NCBI GenBank assembly: GCA_049324535.1
Contig: JBMOOG010000032.1
Coordinates: 62,001 to 126,000, forward strand
DNA: 64,000 bases
Direction of reading: 5' to 3'
Source: JBMOOG01 sp049324535
Lineage (GTDB): Bacteria; Pseudomonadota; Alphaproteobacteria; Rhodobacterales; Rhodobacteraceae
Shown: positions 42,690 through 51,675 of the stretch, one piece after another
Position numbering within the stretch: position 1 is the stretch's first letter
How the letters are laid out: the number at the start of each line of letters is the position of its first letter
Made by a program: the position numbers and the translations under genes
The notes under the pieces: model-generated
What the model was told of the DNA's origin: nothing
The model's input: only the letters and a program-made list of their open reading frames with translations
The model's database searches: none

Positions 42690-43412
42690 ATGCCGCTACT
42701 AATTCCTGACATGCTTGACCAAGACATCAGCCAGAGGTTCATCGGAGTTGGCCTGTACTCTGTGGCAGATGCAGCACGCCTCCTGAAGGCGCCACCGCGG
42801 ACGCTGCGGCGTTGGCTGGATGGGTATAGCTACAAGAAAAATGAGAAAATTCAGTATGTTGCCCCGATCTTGGAGCCAGATATCCCCAAGATAGACGATG
42901 AAATCGAGTTGAGCTTTCGCGACCTGATCGAACTTCGTTTCGTACGGGCTTTTCTCGAGAAGGGTATTGGGCTGAAGGCAGTTCGGAACTGCCTTGAATA
43001 TGCTCGGCAGTGCATACAAACGGATCGCCCCTTTTCATCTGGTCGATTCCGGACCGATGGGCGCACGATCTTCCTCGAGAGCCTTGATGCCTCTGCTGAG
43101 CCCAAGTTGCTTGATCTGAAGGCCAAGCAGTATGTCTTCAAGCAGGTTGTCGAGCAGAGCTTCAAGGATCTGGACCTGGAAGGTGATATCGTAACACGGT
43201 GGCGGCCTTATCGTGGTAAGGACAGCATTGTCGTCGACCCCACAAGATCCTTTGGCCAGCCAATTGCGTCGGCATCCGGTGTCCCAACGATTGTCCTCGC
43301 GGAATCCGTCAAAGCGGAAGGCTCCGTGCCTCGCGTAGCGGCGATGTACGAAGTTGAGAAATCGGTGGTCCAGGATGCGGTCAGATTCCATGAGGAGCTG
43401 ATGGCCGCTTGA
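42690..43412 (+). CDS. Antitoxin-like protein with N-terminal HTH and DUF433 domain (VapB45-like)
   Basis: Protein of 240 residues. The N-terminal part (about 15-75) resembles a MerR-like helix-turn-helix (Y-S-V-A-D-A-A-R-L-L-K-A-P-P-R-T-L-R-R-W). A middle segment has F-R-D-L-I-E-L-R-F-V-R-A-F-L. The C-terminal part (about 190-240) matches DUF433: G-V-P-T-I-V-L-A-E and A-A-M-Y-E-V. This architecture is known for antitoxins next to PIN-like toxins. Base composition is clearly lower in GC than neighbours. ATG 42690 has AAAGG upstream; TTG 42675 and ATG 42711 are also possible. The stop overlaps the toxin start. Confidence 0.75.
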   Translation: MPLLIPDMLDQDISQRFIGVGLYSVADAARLLKAPPRTLRRWLDGYSYKKNEKIQYVAPILEPDIPKIDDEIELSFRDLIELRFVRAFLEKGIGLKAVRNCLEYARQCIQTDRPFSSGRFRTDGRTIFLESLDASAEPKLLDLKAKQYVFKQVVEQSFKDLDLEGDIVTRWRPYRGKDSIVVDPTRSFGQPIASASGVPTIVLAESVKAEGSVPRVAAMYEVEKSVVQDAVRFHEELMAA

Positions 43413-43801
43413 AGGTAATGGTCGATGAAAACCTGCCTCCGGCCATGGCGAAAGCGCTCGCAGCTCTTTTCGCTGGAAAACACGAAGTCGTGCATCTGAG
43501 AGAAAAGTTCGGCCCCGCGGTCAAGGATGCTGAGTGGATCGGGGCATTGAGCGCTGAGGGCCATTGGGTCATCATCTCAGGCGACCGCCGGATTGCGAAG
43601 AACAAGGCTGAACAGCAGGCGTTCAAGAGCTCGAAGCTTGTGGGGTTCTTCTTCGCTTCGGGGCTACAGAAGGCCAAACTAACGAAACAAATGGAACGCC
43701 TGTTGGCTCTATGGGAAACCATAGAAACGCAAGCCGGTCTGGTCGGAGGCGGTGCTATGTTCGAAATTCCGATGAAGAGCAGCAAGCTCAACCAGATCTG
43801 A
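43409..43801 (+). CDS. PIN-like toxin (DUF5615/VapC45 type)
   Basis: Putative ribonuclease of 130 residues. It begins M-V-D-E-N-L-P-P, with the first acidic residues of the PIN-like fold. I-I-S-G-D-R-R-I-A lies near residue 55 and the C-terminal F-F-A-S-G region is typical of the family. The TTG at 43409 overlaps the antitoxin stop (TTGA), so the two are translated together; an ATG at 43418 is an alternative. The target is probably RNA. Lower GC content and lack of similarity to surrounding genes point to transfer. Confidence 0.75.
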   Translation: MKVMVDENLPPAMAKALAALFAGKHEVVHLREKFGPAVKDAEWIGALSAEGHWVIISGDRRIAKNKAEQQAFKSSKLVGFFFASGLQKAKLTKQMERLLALWETIETQAGLVGGGAMFEIPMKSSKLNQI

Positions 43802-43904
43802 CAGCATGAAGTAACCATGGCGCCCACGGTTCGTGTTGTCTTACCGTTGTCGCCAAGGCCGCATCCGCCCGCCTGCACAACGAAGAAGACTTCGCCCCCC
43901 GTCC

Positions 43905-44044
43905 CGCCGCTTCAGATTTTGACCGTCGAACGGGCGATGCAGATGCGCGAACGCGCCGTCCAGCTTACGGCGCGGCGCGACGACGCCTTCAAGCGCGCCG
44001 CACGCGAGGAGGACACCGGGCGGCAGGGGTCGCTCGACCTCTGA
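43905..44044 (+). pseudogene. Short C-terminal-like coding remnant beside the toxin-antitoxin pair
   Basis: An open frame ends with an arginine-rich helical stretch: R-A-M-Q-M-R-E-R-A-V-Q-L-T-A-R-R, A-A-R-E-E-D-T-G-R-Q-G-S-L-D-L and a stop. It has no start or N-terminal domain of its own; the frame opens at 43817 in sequence of island composition. It could be the C-terminus of the broken methyltransferase or of another lost gene. The stop lies 7 bases before the mtnP stop. Confidence 0.35.
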
Positions 44045-44050
44045 GGCGGA

Positions 44051-44923
44051 TCAGGCGTTCAGCACCCGCCCGGCCACGGCATCCAGTTTCGCCACCAGTG
44101 CCGGGTCGCGGCGGTCGGGGGCGGTCATCACCGCGAAGTCGAGCGACCGGTCGCAGCCGTGGGGGCAGGGCTCGCGCCTCTGCCCGAGGAGCGCGGGAAG
44201 GCCGGCGACCATGGCGCGCGCCTGCGCGGCGTTGCCGGTCAGCGTGCGGATCACCTGCGCCACGTCCACGGCGTCGTGGTCGGGGTGCCAGCAGTCGTAG
44301 TCGGTGACCATGGCGACGCTCGCGTAGCAGAGCTCGGCCTCCCGGGCGAGTTTCGCCTCGGGCATGCCGGTCATGCCGATGACGTGGCAGCCCCAGTCGC
44401 GGTAGAGCCGCGATTCGGCGAGCGTCGAGAACTGCGGGCCTTCCATCGCCAGATAGGTGCCGCCCATGTGCACCTTCACGTCCGCCGCCCGCGCGGCGGT
44501 GGCGCAGGCGGCGCCAAGGCGCGGGCAGGTCGGGTGGGCAAAGCCCACATGCGCCACGCAGCCGCGCCCGAAGAAGGATTTCGGGCGGGCGAAGGTGCGG
44601 TCGATGTACTGGTCGACGATGACGAAATCGCCCGGGGCCATCTCCTCGCGGAAGGACCCGCAGGCCGAGACCGCGATGATGTCGGTGACGCCCAGCCGCT
44701 TCAGCGCGTCGATGTTGGCGCGGTAGGGTACGTCCGAGGGCGCGTGGACATGGCCGCGCCCGTGGCGGGGCAGGAAGGCCATTGGCACGCCGTCGAGCGT
44801 GCCGGTCAGGATCTGGTCGGAGGGCAGGCCCCAGGGTGTCTCGACCCCCACCCATTGCGCGTCCGCGAGACCCTCGATCTGGTAGAGCCCCGATCCGCCG
44901 ATCACCCCGATCATCGTCTGCAT
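44051..44923 (-). CDS. mtnP: S-methyl-5'-thioadenosine phosphorylase
   Basis: Cleaves methylthioadenosine, a by-product of polyamine and quorum-signal synthesis, to adenine and methylthioribose-1-phosphate. The 290-residue protein starts I-G-V-I-G-G-S-G-L-Y. It has L-P-R-H-G-R-G-H near residue 55, M-G-G-T-Y-L-A-M-E-G-P-Q-F-S near residue 155, and I-G-M-T-G-M-P-E-A, all typical. Adenine goes to Apt. ATG 44923 is used. Confidence 0.95.
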   Translation of the reverse strand: MQTMIGVIGGSGLYQIEGLADAQWVGVETPWGLPSDQILTGTLDGVPMAFLPRHGRGHVHAPSDVPYRANIDALKRLGVTDIIAVSACGSFREEMAPGDFVIVDQYIDRTFARPKSFFGRGCVAHVGFAHPTCPRLGAACATAARAADVKVHMGGTYLAMEGPQFSTLAESRLYRDWGCHVIGMTGMPEAKLAREAELCYASVAMVTDYDCWHPDHDAVDVAQVIRTLTGNAAQARAMVAGLPALLGQRREPCPHGCDRSLDFAVMTAPDRRDPALVAKLDAVAGRVLNA

Positions 44924-45111
44924 GTCCGACCCTCCGCCCGTGTCCTGCCCGCCGAGCTTAGGGGCAGGCGGCGCGCGGCGGAAGGGGCGGCGGGCGCCGC
45001 GGGGCCGCCCGGCCCGGCCGCTGCCGCTTTTGCAGGCAGGGGCGCGGCCGTCCGGTTTGCACCGCGCGTCGGCGCCGGATATGACGGGCGGGCGACAGGC
45101 AGGAGGCCACC

Positions 45112-45966
45112 TTGGAGAACATGCGCGGCGCGGCCCTGATGGTGGCCGCCATGGCGGGCTTCGCCTTCGAGGACATGTTCGTGAAATCCGCCGCGCGCAC
45201 GCTGCCGGTGGGCGAGATCCTGATGATCTTCGGCTTTTGCGGCATGTGCGTGTTCATCCTGCTGACGCGGCGTTCGGGGCGGCCGGTGCTGCACCCGGCG
45301 ATCCTGTCGCGCCCGATCGCGATCCGGGCCCTGAACGAGGTGGTGGGCCGGCTCGGCTACACGCTCGGCATCGCGCTGACGCCCCTGTCGAACGCCTCGG
45401 CGATCCTGCAGGCGACGCCTCTGGTGGTGGTGGCGGGGGCCGCGGTCTTCTTCGGCGAGACGGTGGGCTGGCGGCGGTGGCTGGCGATCGCGATCGGGTT
45501 CGCGGGGGTGCTGGTGATCCTGCGGCCGGCGACCGACGGGTTCGTGCCGGCCTCGATGTGGGTGGTGCTGGGGCTTCTGGGCTTTGCGGCGCGCGACCTT
45601 GCGACGCGGGCCGCGCCGCCGGTGCTGTCGAACCTCCAGCTTGGCGTCTACGGGTTCTTCATGCTGATCCCGACCGGGGCGCTGATCCTTGCGGTGACGG
45701 GCGGGGCCGCCTGGCCGGACGGGCGCGCGGCGACCGACCTGGCCGGGGCGGTGCTGTTCGGCACTGCCGCCTATTACGGCGTGACGGCGGCGATGCGCAT
45801 CGGCGACGTGTCGGTGGTGACGCCCTTCCGCTACACGCGGCTTCTCTTCGCGCTGATCCTCGCCGCGATCGTCTTCGGCGAGAGGCCGGACCTGCTGATG
45901 TGGATCGGCGCGGGGCTGATCGTGGCGAGCGGGCTTTACACCCTGCTCACGGGGCGACGGCGGTAG
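45112..45966 (+). CDS. EamA/DMT-superfamily transporter
   Basis: Inner-membrane protein of 284 residues with ten hydrophobic segments in two EamA halves (N-A-S-A-I-L-Q-A-T-P-L in the first, F-R-Y-T-R-L-L-F-A in the second). These proteins export small metabolites or purines; the substrate cannot be assigned. A TTG at 45112, 5 bases after a perfect AGGAGG, is the best start; ATG 45121 is the alternative. Repeat copy 5 lies just after the stop. Confidence 0.85.
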   Translation: MENMRGAALMVAAMAGFAFEDMFVKSAARTLPVGEILMIFGFCGMCVFILLTRRSGRPVLHPAILSRPIAIRALNEVVGRLGYTLGIALTPLSNASAILQATPLVVVAGAAVFFGETVGWRRWLAIAIGFAGVLVILRPATDGFVPASMWVVLGLLGFAARDLATRAAPPVLSNLQLGVYGFFMLIPTGALILAVTGGAAWPDGRAATDLAGAVLFGTAAYYGVTAAMRIGDVSVVTPFRYTRLLFALILAAIVFGERPDLLMWIGAGLIVASGLYTLLTGRRR

Positions 45967-46018
45967 GGCCGGGGCGCTGCCCCGGACCCCGGGGTATTGG
46001 GCACGAAGAAGAAGACCG
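45967..46018 (-). repeat. Dispersed GC-rich repeat, copy 5
   Basis: GGGGCGCTGCCCC and CCCCGGGG form nested stems, followed by TATT and GCACGAAGAAGAAG. The tail matches copy 4 in xdhB. It lies between the convergent DMT transporter and flavin reductase genes, where it may also act as a terminator. Confidence 0.75.
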
Positions 46019-46035
46019 GGCGGGGCGGGTCCGGG

Positions 46036-46614
46036 TCAGCCCGGCCGGATCATCTGGAAGAGCCTGTCCACCGCGCAGAAATCGTCGTAGCCGAGCCGCG
46101 CCACCGGCTGGTAGCGGGTGACGTCGAGCCGGCCGTCGGTCAGGGCCGCGTCGTCGATATGGACGCCGGTCACGGTGCCGAGGACGAGGAAGTTGGCCTT
46201 GCCGGCGAGCTGGATCACCTGGGTCATCCGGCATTCGAGCGCCGCCGGCGCGGCCGCGACGCGCGGACAGTCGATGGTGTGGCAGGGCGCCTTGTCGAGC
46301 CCGGCCAGGGCGAATTCGTCCGTGCCGCGGGGATAGCTGCCCGAACTGAGGTTCATCGCCTCGGCGAGTGCCCGACCGCAGATGTTCACGCAGAAGACGC
46401 CGGTTTCGCGGATGGCCTTCAGGCTGTCCTTGTCGGCCAGCGACGAGAACATCACCTGCGGGGGCGCGTAGGCCACGGCGTTGAAGAAGGAATAGGGCGC
46501 GAGGTTGTCGCCGGTCGAACAGCGCGTCGCGATCCAGCCCACGGGCCGCGGCGCGACGATGGCCGAGAACGGGTTGTGCGGCAGGCCGTGGCCGTCTTCG
46601 GGGCGGTAGAACAT
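46036..46614 (-). CDS. Flavin reductase family protein (FMN-binding)
   Basis: Protein of 192 residues with the split-barrel flavin-binding fold: A-P-R-P-V-G-W-I-A-T near residue 22, A-P-Y-S-F-F-N-A-V near residue 40, and F-C-V-N-I-C near residue 72. Members reduce flavins or bind FMN. No partner monooxygenase is nearby, so the role is unclear. ATG 46614 has GGAAGGAAG upstream; the frame to 47208 is a shadow. Confidence 0.88.
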   Translation of the reverse strand: MFYRPEDGHGLPHNPFSAIVAPRPVGWIATRCSTGDNLAPYSFFNAVAYAPPQVMFSSLADKDSLKAIRETGVFCVNICGRALAEAMNLSSGSYPRGTDEFALAGLDKAPCHTIDCPRVAAAPAALECRMTQVIQLAGKANFLVLGTVTGVHIDDAALTDGRLDVTRYQPVARLGYDDFCAVDRLFQMIRPG

Positions 46615-46689
46615 CGGGCGCTTCCTTCCGGTTTGCCCCTGATCTAGGGCCGTGCTACCCGCGTTTCCAGACGATTCCGGGAGGCGCGG

Positions 46690-47187
46690 GTGTATCGGCT
46701 GGAAGAGGAGACCGAGGCCGACTGGTGGGAGGTGGAGGCGCTCTACGACCTCTGTTTCGCGCCGGGGCGCACGGCGCTGTCGTCCTACCGTCTGCGCGAC
46801 GGGGTCGATCCGGTGCGCGAGCTGTGCCTCACCCTGCGCGACGACTACCAGATCCTCTGTGCGGTGATCCGCTACTGGCCGGTCCGGGTCGGCGGCCGGC
46901 GCGTGCTGCTGCTCGGTCCGGTCGCCGTCCACCCGACGCATCAGGGCGAGGGGCTGGGCGGGCTTCTGATCCACGAGAGCCTCGCCGAGGCGCGGCGGCT
47001 GGGATGGGAGCGGGTGCTCCTTGTCGGGGACGAGCCCTATTACCGCCGGTTCGGCTTCCGCCGGATCGAGGGGGTGGAGATGCCGCCGCCCACCAACCCC
47101 GAGAGGATCCTCGCGCTGGAACTGGTGCCGGGGGCCTGGGCGGGGGTGCGCGGCCCGGTCGAGAAGTTCAGCGACGCCGGAGGTTGA
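46690..47187 (+). CDS. GNAT family N-acetyltransferase
   Basis: Acetyl-CoA-dependent acetyltransferase of 165 residues. The acetyl-CoA loop is seen as L-L-G-P-V-A-V-H-P-x-H-Q-G-E-G-L-G-G-L-L (residues about 75-95), and Y-Y-R-R-F-G-F near residue 120 is the usual C-terminal motif. It resembles the YhbS-like subgroup. Target unknown. A GTG at 46690 is the likely start. Confidence 0.87.
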   Translation: MYRLEEETEADWWEVEALYDLCFAPGRTALSSYRLRDGVDPVRELCLTLRDDYQILCAVIRYWPVRVGGRRVLLLGPVAVHPTHQGEGLGGLLIHESLAEARRLGWERVLLVGDEPYYRRFGFRRIEGVEMPPPTNPERILALELVPGAWAGVRGPVEKFSDAGG

Positions 47188-47219
47188 ATTCCGGCGCGGT
47201 CTTCCCATTCTCTGAGGTC

Positions 47220-47993
47220 ATGAGCGAGACCGCTGCCCCTGCGCTTCCGGGCGATGCCGCCCACGAGATCGCCGCGATCGCCCGCAAGGCGCAGGCGGCG
47301 GGCGGCCCGGTGATGCGCGCGGTGACCGCGCTGGGGAGCGGGATCGAAGGGCGGCTGAAACGGCTGCCCGTGCCGGCCCGCAAGGCGCTGGACGATGCGA
47401 CGGTCGCGGCGCTGACCGCCGCCTTCCGCACGGCGGCCGGGATCGGATCGAGCCGGGCGGTGCCAAGGGTGCAGCCGCGGACCCACCGCCTTGCCGCCGC
47501 GCTGAGCGGCGCGGCGGGCGGCTTCGGCGGTCTGCCCTCGGCGCTGGTCGAGCTGCCGGCGACGGTGGCGCTGATGTTCGGCGCCATGCAGAAGATCGCC
47601 GCGCGCCACGGCTTCGATCCGGCCTCGGAGGACGTGCGGCTGGCCTGCATCGAGACCTTCGGGTCCGGCGGGCCGCAGGAGGCGGACGACGGGGTGAACA
47701 CATCCTTCGTGGGCGCGCGTCTCGGGGTGAACGGCGCAACCCTCCAGGCGGTGATCGCGCGCGTGGCGCCGGTCTTTGCCACGATGCTCGGGCGCCAGCT
47801 CGCCACCAAGGCGGTGCCGGTTCTGGGCGCCGCGGCCGGGGCAGGGGTGAACTACGCCTTCATGCGCTATTATCAGGAAATGGCCGACGTCCGCTTTTCG
47901 CTGATGCGTCTGGCGCGCGATCACGGGTCCGAGGCGGTCGACAGCGCGTTCCGGGCCGAACTCAACCGGCTGAGGCTCGACCGCGGCGGCTGA
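47220..47993 (+). CDS. EcsC family protein
   Basis: Protein of 257 residues of the EcsC family, function poorly known. Features are glycine-rich segments A-A-L-S-G-A-A-G-G-F-G-G-L-P, E-L-P-A-T-V-A-L-M-F near residue 115, and a hydrophobic V-P-V-L-G-A-A-A-G-A-G-V-N-Y near residue 205, with M-R-Y-Y near residue 220. It may associate with membranes. ATG 47220 is taken because the frame from 46725 overlaps the acetyltransferase. Confidence 0.82.
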   Translation: MSETAAPALPGDAAHEIAAIARKAQAAGGPVMRAVTALGSGIEGRLKRLPVPARKALDDATVAALTAAFRTAAGIGSSRAVPRVQPRTHRLAAALSGAAGGFGGLPSALVELPATVALMFGAMQKIAARHGFDPASEDVRLACIETFGSGGPQEADDGVNTSFVGARLGVNGATLQAVIARVAPVFATMLGRQLATKAVPVLGAAAGAGVNYAFMRYYQEMADVRFSLMRLARDHGSEAVDSAFRAELNRLRLDRGG

Positions 47994-48021
47994 CCGGGGG
48001 CGGCTGAGCGGGGGCTGCGGG

Positions 48022-48043
48022 CCGGGCCGCTGGCGCGGCCCGG
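48022..48043. terminator. Bidirectional-type hairpin between EcsC and ptsP
   Basis: CCGGGCCGC (48022-48030) and GCGGCCCGG (48035-48043) form a perfect 9-bp stem with a TGGC loop. It abuts the ptsP stop codon and lies 28 bases after the EcsC stop, between convergent genes. No T-run is present. Confidence 0.5.
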
Positions 48044-50290
48044 TCAGATCGGCTGACGGGCCAGCCACTCCATTACGGCCGGGCGCACGCTGGCCGCCCC
48101 CGAGGCCCGCTCGGCCTCGATCACCTGGCGCAGCTCGCCAAGGTGCAGGCTGCGGATCAGGTGCTTGACCGGCCCGATCGAGGCCGGGCGCATCGACAGG
48201 GTCCGCAGCCCCATCGCCGCCAGACAGACCGCCTCGACCGGGCGGCCCGCATCCTCGCCGCAGAACGACAGCGGCGTCTCGGTCTCGGCGCAGCGCGCCA
48301 CGATCTGTTCGATGAAGGCGAGGAAGCTCGTGCTCAGCGTGTCGTAGCGCCGCCGCACCCGTTCGTTCTCGCGGTCGGCGGCAAAGAAGAACTGCTTGAG
48401 GTCGTTGCCGCCGATCGACAGGAAATCCACCGCCTCGAAGAAACTGCGGGGGGCGTAGGCGAGCGACGGGGTTTCGAGCATCGCCCCCAGCCGGATGCTT
48501 TCGGGCAGTTGGTGCCCCAGCCGCTTCTCGCGGCGGATCGCGTCGTCCAGATGCGCGCGGCCGGCCTCGAATTCGGCGGGTTCGGCCACGAAGGGGAACA
48601 TGATCGACAGGGGCCGCCCCTTGGCCGCGCGCAGGAGCGCCTGCAACTGCATGCACATGACGCCCGGCCGGTCCAGCCCGACCCGGATCGCGCGCCAGCC
48701 CATCGCGGGGTTCGGCTCCTCGACCCGCCGCATGTAGGGCAGCACCTTGTCCGATCCGATGTCGAGGGTACGGAACACCACGCGCTTGCCCTGCGCGGCG
48801 TCCAGCACCCGCGAATAGAGCGCGGCCAGCTCGTCGCGACCCGGCACATGGTTGCGGACGAGGAACTGAAGTTCGGTGCGGAACAGCCCCACGCCCTCGG
48901 CGCCCGAGCCCACCAGCGACGGCAGGTCGGCCATCAGGCCCGCGTTCATGTGCAGGCCGATGCGCGTGCCGCACTTGCCGACCGCCGGCAGATCGCGCAG
49001 GCTGGCGTAGCGGCTGGTGGCGGCGGCCTGCATCGCGATCTTGTCGCGGAAGGCCGAGGCCACGCTGTCCTCGGGGCGCAGATGCACGATGCCCTGGTCG
49101 CCATCGACGAGGATGTGGTCGCCGTTCAGCGCCTCGGTGGTGATGCGGTCCGCATGGATGACCAGCGGGATCGCCAGCGCCCGCGCCACCACGGCGGCGT
49201 GGCTGCCGACCGAGCCTTCCTCGAGCACCACGCCCTTGAGCTTGCGCCCGTATTCGAGGAGCTCGCCCGGACCGATGTTGCGGGCGACGAGGATCGGGTC
49301 GGCCGGCATCTCGGCTCCGGTGTCGCGGCCCTGTCCGGTCAGGATCCGCAGGAGCCGGTTCGACAGGTCGTCAAGGTCGTGCAGCCGGTCGCGCAGATAG
49401 GGGTCCGGCACCTGTTCGAGCCGCGCCCGTGCCGCCGACTGCTCCTTTTCGACCGCCGCCTCGGCCGAGAGGCCGCGCGCGATGTCCTCCTCCATCCGCC
49501 GCAGCCAGCCGCGGGAATTGGCGAACATGCGGTAGGCCTCGAGAACCTGGAGATGGTCCTGGTCCTGCGGATCGACGCGGTCCAGCATCTGGTCCACCGA
49601 CTGGCGCAGCTCGTCCACGGCGGCGCGCAGGCGCCGGGTTTCCTTGCGCGGATCGTCGCCCACCGGGTTCGCGACCACCACGCGCGGATCGTGCAGCCAG
49701 ACATGGCCCTCGGCCGAGCCTTCCTGGCCGGTGGCGCCGCGGAACATCACCGGGCGCTGGTGGAGCCGCTTCAGCGCCTCGCCCTCGCCGGCGAAGACGC
49801 CGAGTTCGGTCATCTCGGCCAGCACCATCGCGACGACTTCGATCGCATAGACCTCGTCGTCCGAGAACTGGCGGGCGGCCTTGGACTGCACCACCAGCAC
49901 GCCCAGCTTTTCGCCGAGCCGCTGGATCGGCACGCCGAGGAACGAGGAATAGATCTCCTCGCCGGTCTCGGGCATGTAGCGAAACCCGCGTTCGGCCGGG
50001 GCGTTGCCGGTGTTGATCGGCATCGAGGTGCGGGCGACGCGCCCGACCAGACCCTCGCCCATCCGCATCCGGGTCTGGTGGACTGCGGCCTTGTTCAGAC
50101 CCTCGGTCGCGCAGAGTTCAAGCGTCTCGGGGTCGCGGAACAGATAGATCGAGCACACCTCGGTGCCCATCGAATCCGCGATGATGTGAGTGATCCGGTC
50201 GAGCCGCTCCTGGCCCGCGCCGGGTTCGGCAAGGGTGTCCCGCAAGCGTCTGAGAAGCTTGCGGCTTTCCGACTCGGTCCTTTCGGGCAT
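48044..50290 (-). CDS. ptsP: Phosphoenolpyruvate-protein phosphotransferase PtsP (EI-Ntr)
   Basis: First enzyme of the nitrogen phosphotransferase system; takes phosphate from PEP and passes it to NPr. The 748-residue protein has an N-terminal GAF domain (about 15-165) that senses nitrogen-related ligands. EI domains follow with the phosphohistidine H364 in S-V-G-S-H-A-A-V-V-A-R-A. The PEP-binding part has G-V-G-L-F-R-T-E near residue 465, F-R-T-L-D-I-G-S-D-K, and F-C-G-E-D-A-G near the end. It lies 11 bases downstream of lysC, a pair conserved in alphaproteobacteria. Confidence 0.95.
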   Translation of the reverse strand: MPERTESESRKLLRRLRDTLAEPGAGQERLDRITHIIADSMGTEVCSIYLFRDPETLELCATEGLNKAAVHQTRMRMGEGLVGRVARTSMPINTGNAPAERGFRYMPETGEEIYSSFLGVPIQRLGEKLGVLVVQSKAARQFSDDEVYAIEVVAMVLAEMTELGVFAGEGEALKRLHQRPVMFRGATGQEGSAEGHVWLHDPRVVVANPVGDDPRKETRRLRAAVDELRQSVDQMLDRVDPQDQDHLQVLEAYRMFANSRGWLRRMEEDIARGLSAEAAVEKEQSAARARLEQVPDPYLRDRLHDLDDLSNRLLRILTGQGRDTGAEMPADPILVARNIGPGELLEYGRKLKGVVLEEGSVGSHAAVVARALAIPLVIHADRITTEALNGDHILVDGDQGIVHLRPEDSVASAFRDKIAMQAAATSRYASLRDLPAVGKCGTRIGLHMNAGLMADLPSLVGSGAEGVGLFRTELQFLVRNHVPGRDELAALYSRVLDAAQGKRVVFRTLDIGSDKVLPYMRRVEEPNPAMGWRAIRVGLDRPGVMCMQLQALLRAAKGRPLSIMFPFVAEPAEFEAGRAHLDDAIRREKRLGHQLPESIRLGAMLETPSLAYAPRSFFEAVDFLSIGGNDLKQFFFAADRENERVRRRYDTLSTSFLAFIEQIVARCAETETPLSFCGEDAGRPVEAVCLAAMGLRTLSMRPASIGPVKHLIRSLHLGELRQVIEAERASGAASVRPAVMEWLARQPI

Positions 50291-50301
50291 GACCCCCCGT
50301 C

Positions 50302-51540
50302 TCAGGCCGCCTTGTCCAATCCGAAGGCATCATGAAGCGCCTGAACGGCGAGTTCCATATATTTCCGGTCGATCAGAACCGAAATCTTGATCTCGGAGGT
50401 TGTGATGACCTTGATGTTGATGTTTTCCGCGGCGAGGGCGGCGAACATCTGGGCGGCGACGCCGGCGTGGCTGCGCATGCCGATGCCCACGACCGAGATC
50501 TTGGCCACCCCGTCATCCACCACCAGTTCGCCGAATTCGTAGCTGCCCGCCGCCTGGGCGTCCTCGATGGCCTTCTTCGCCCGCAGGATCTGGTTGGAGG
50601 GGCACGAGAAGGTCATGTCGGTGAACCCCTCCTCCGAGATGTTCTGCACGATCATGTCCACGTTCACGCCGGCCTCGGCCAGGGGGCCGAAGATCGCCGC
50701 CGCAACGCCCGGCCGGTCGGCCACCTTCAGCAGCGTGACCTTGGCCTCGTCGCGCGAATATGCGACGCCAGAGACGACTTTCGATTCCATGATTTCATCC
50801 TCGTCGCAGACCAGGGTTCCAGATGTCTCGTCGGTGTCCTCGAAGGAGGACAGCACCCGCAGGCGCACCTTGTAGCGCATCGCCAGTTCGACCGAACGGG
50901 TCTGAAGCACCTTGGCGCCCAGCGAGGCGAGTTCCAGCATCTCCTCGTAGGCGATGCGGTCAAGCTTGCGCGCCTTCTTCTCGATGCGCGGGTCGGTGGT
51001 GTAGACGCCGTCTACGTCGGTGTAGATGTCGCAGCGTTCGGCGCCGAAGGCGGCGGCAAAGGCCACGGCCGTGGTGTCCGACCCGCCGCGGCCCAGCGTG
51101 GTGATCCGACCTTCCGGCGACAGCCCCTGAAAGCCCGCGACCACCGCGACCTTCATGCCCTCGGCGAACTTGCGGTCGATGTTTTCGCGCGGGATCGACA
51201 CGAAGCGCGCCGCCGCATGGGCGCTCGTCGTGTTGATCGGCACCTGCCAGCCCTGCCAGCTCCGGGCCGGCACGTCCATTTCCTGAAGCGCGAGGGCCAT
51301 GAGCCCAGCGGTGACGTTCTCGCCGCTGGCCACCACGGCGTCGTATTCGCGCGCATCGTAGAGGGGCGAGGTCTGCTCGACCCAGCCGACCAGCTCGTTG
51401 GTCTTGCCCGACATCGCCGAGACGATGACGATCACGTCATGGCCGCGCTCGACCTCGTGCTTGACCTTGGCGGCGGCGTTGCGGATGCGGTCTAGGTCGG
51501 CCACCGAGGTGCCACCGAACTTCATCACCAGAAGGGTCAT
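50302..51540 (-). CDS. lysC: Aspartate kinase
   Basis: First enzyme of lysine, threonine and methionine synthesis; phosphorylates aspartate. The 412-residue protein opens with V-M-K-F-G-G-T-S-V. T-T-L-G-R-G-G-S-D-T-T lies near residue 150, and two ACT domains fill the C-terminal 150 residues (V-A-D-R-P-G-V-A-A, V-G-I-G-M-R-S-H-A-G-V-A), so feedback control by lysine or threonine is expected. It is transcribed with ptsP. Confidence 0.97.
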   Translation of the reverse strand: MTLLVMKFGGTSVADLDRIRNAAAKVKHEVERGHDVIVIVSAMSGKTNELVGWVEQTSPLYDAREYDAVVASGENVTAGLMALALQEMDVPARSWQGWQVPINTTSAHAAARFVSIPRENIDRKFAEGMKVAVVAGFQGLSPEGRITTLGRGGSDTTAVAFAAAFGAERCDIYTDVDGVYTTDPRIEKKARKLDRIAYEEMLELASLGAKVLQTRSVELAMRYKVRLRVLSSFEDTDETSGTLVCDEDEIMESKVVSGVAYSRDEAKVTLLKVADRPGVAAAIFGPLAEAGVNVDMIVQNISEEGFTDMTFSCPSNQILRAKKAIEDAQAAGSYEFGELVVDDGVAKISVVGIGMRSHAGVAAQMFAALAAENINIKVITTSEIKISVLIDRKYMELAVQALHDAFGLDKAA

Positions 51541-51675
51541 CGCTTCCTCTGCTGCCGGGCGGAAAGACTGGCGCGGTTCTTATGCGGGCGTGAGGGGTCT
51601 TGCAAGGCCGGGGCCGACGCATTTCTGTAACGGCGGGGCGCGAGAGTAACGGTCTCGGCCGGCAGGAAACCAGAG

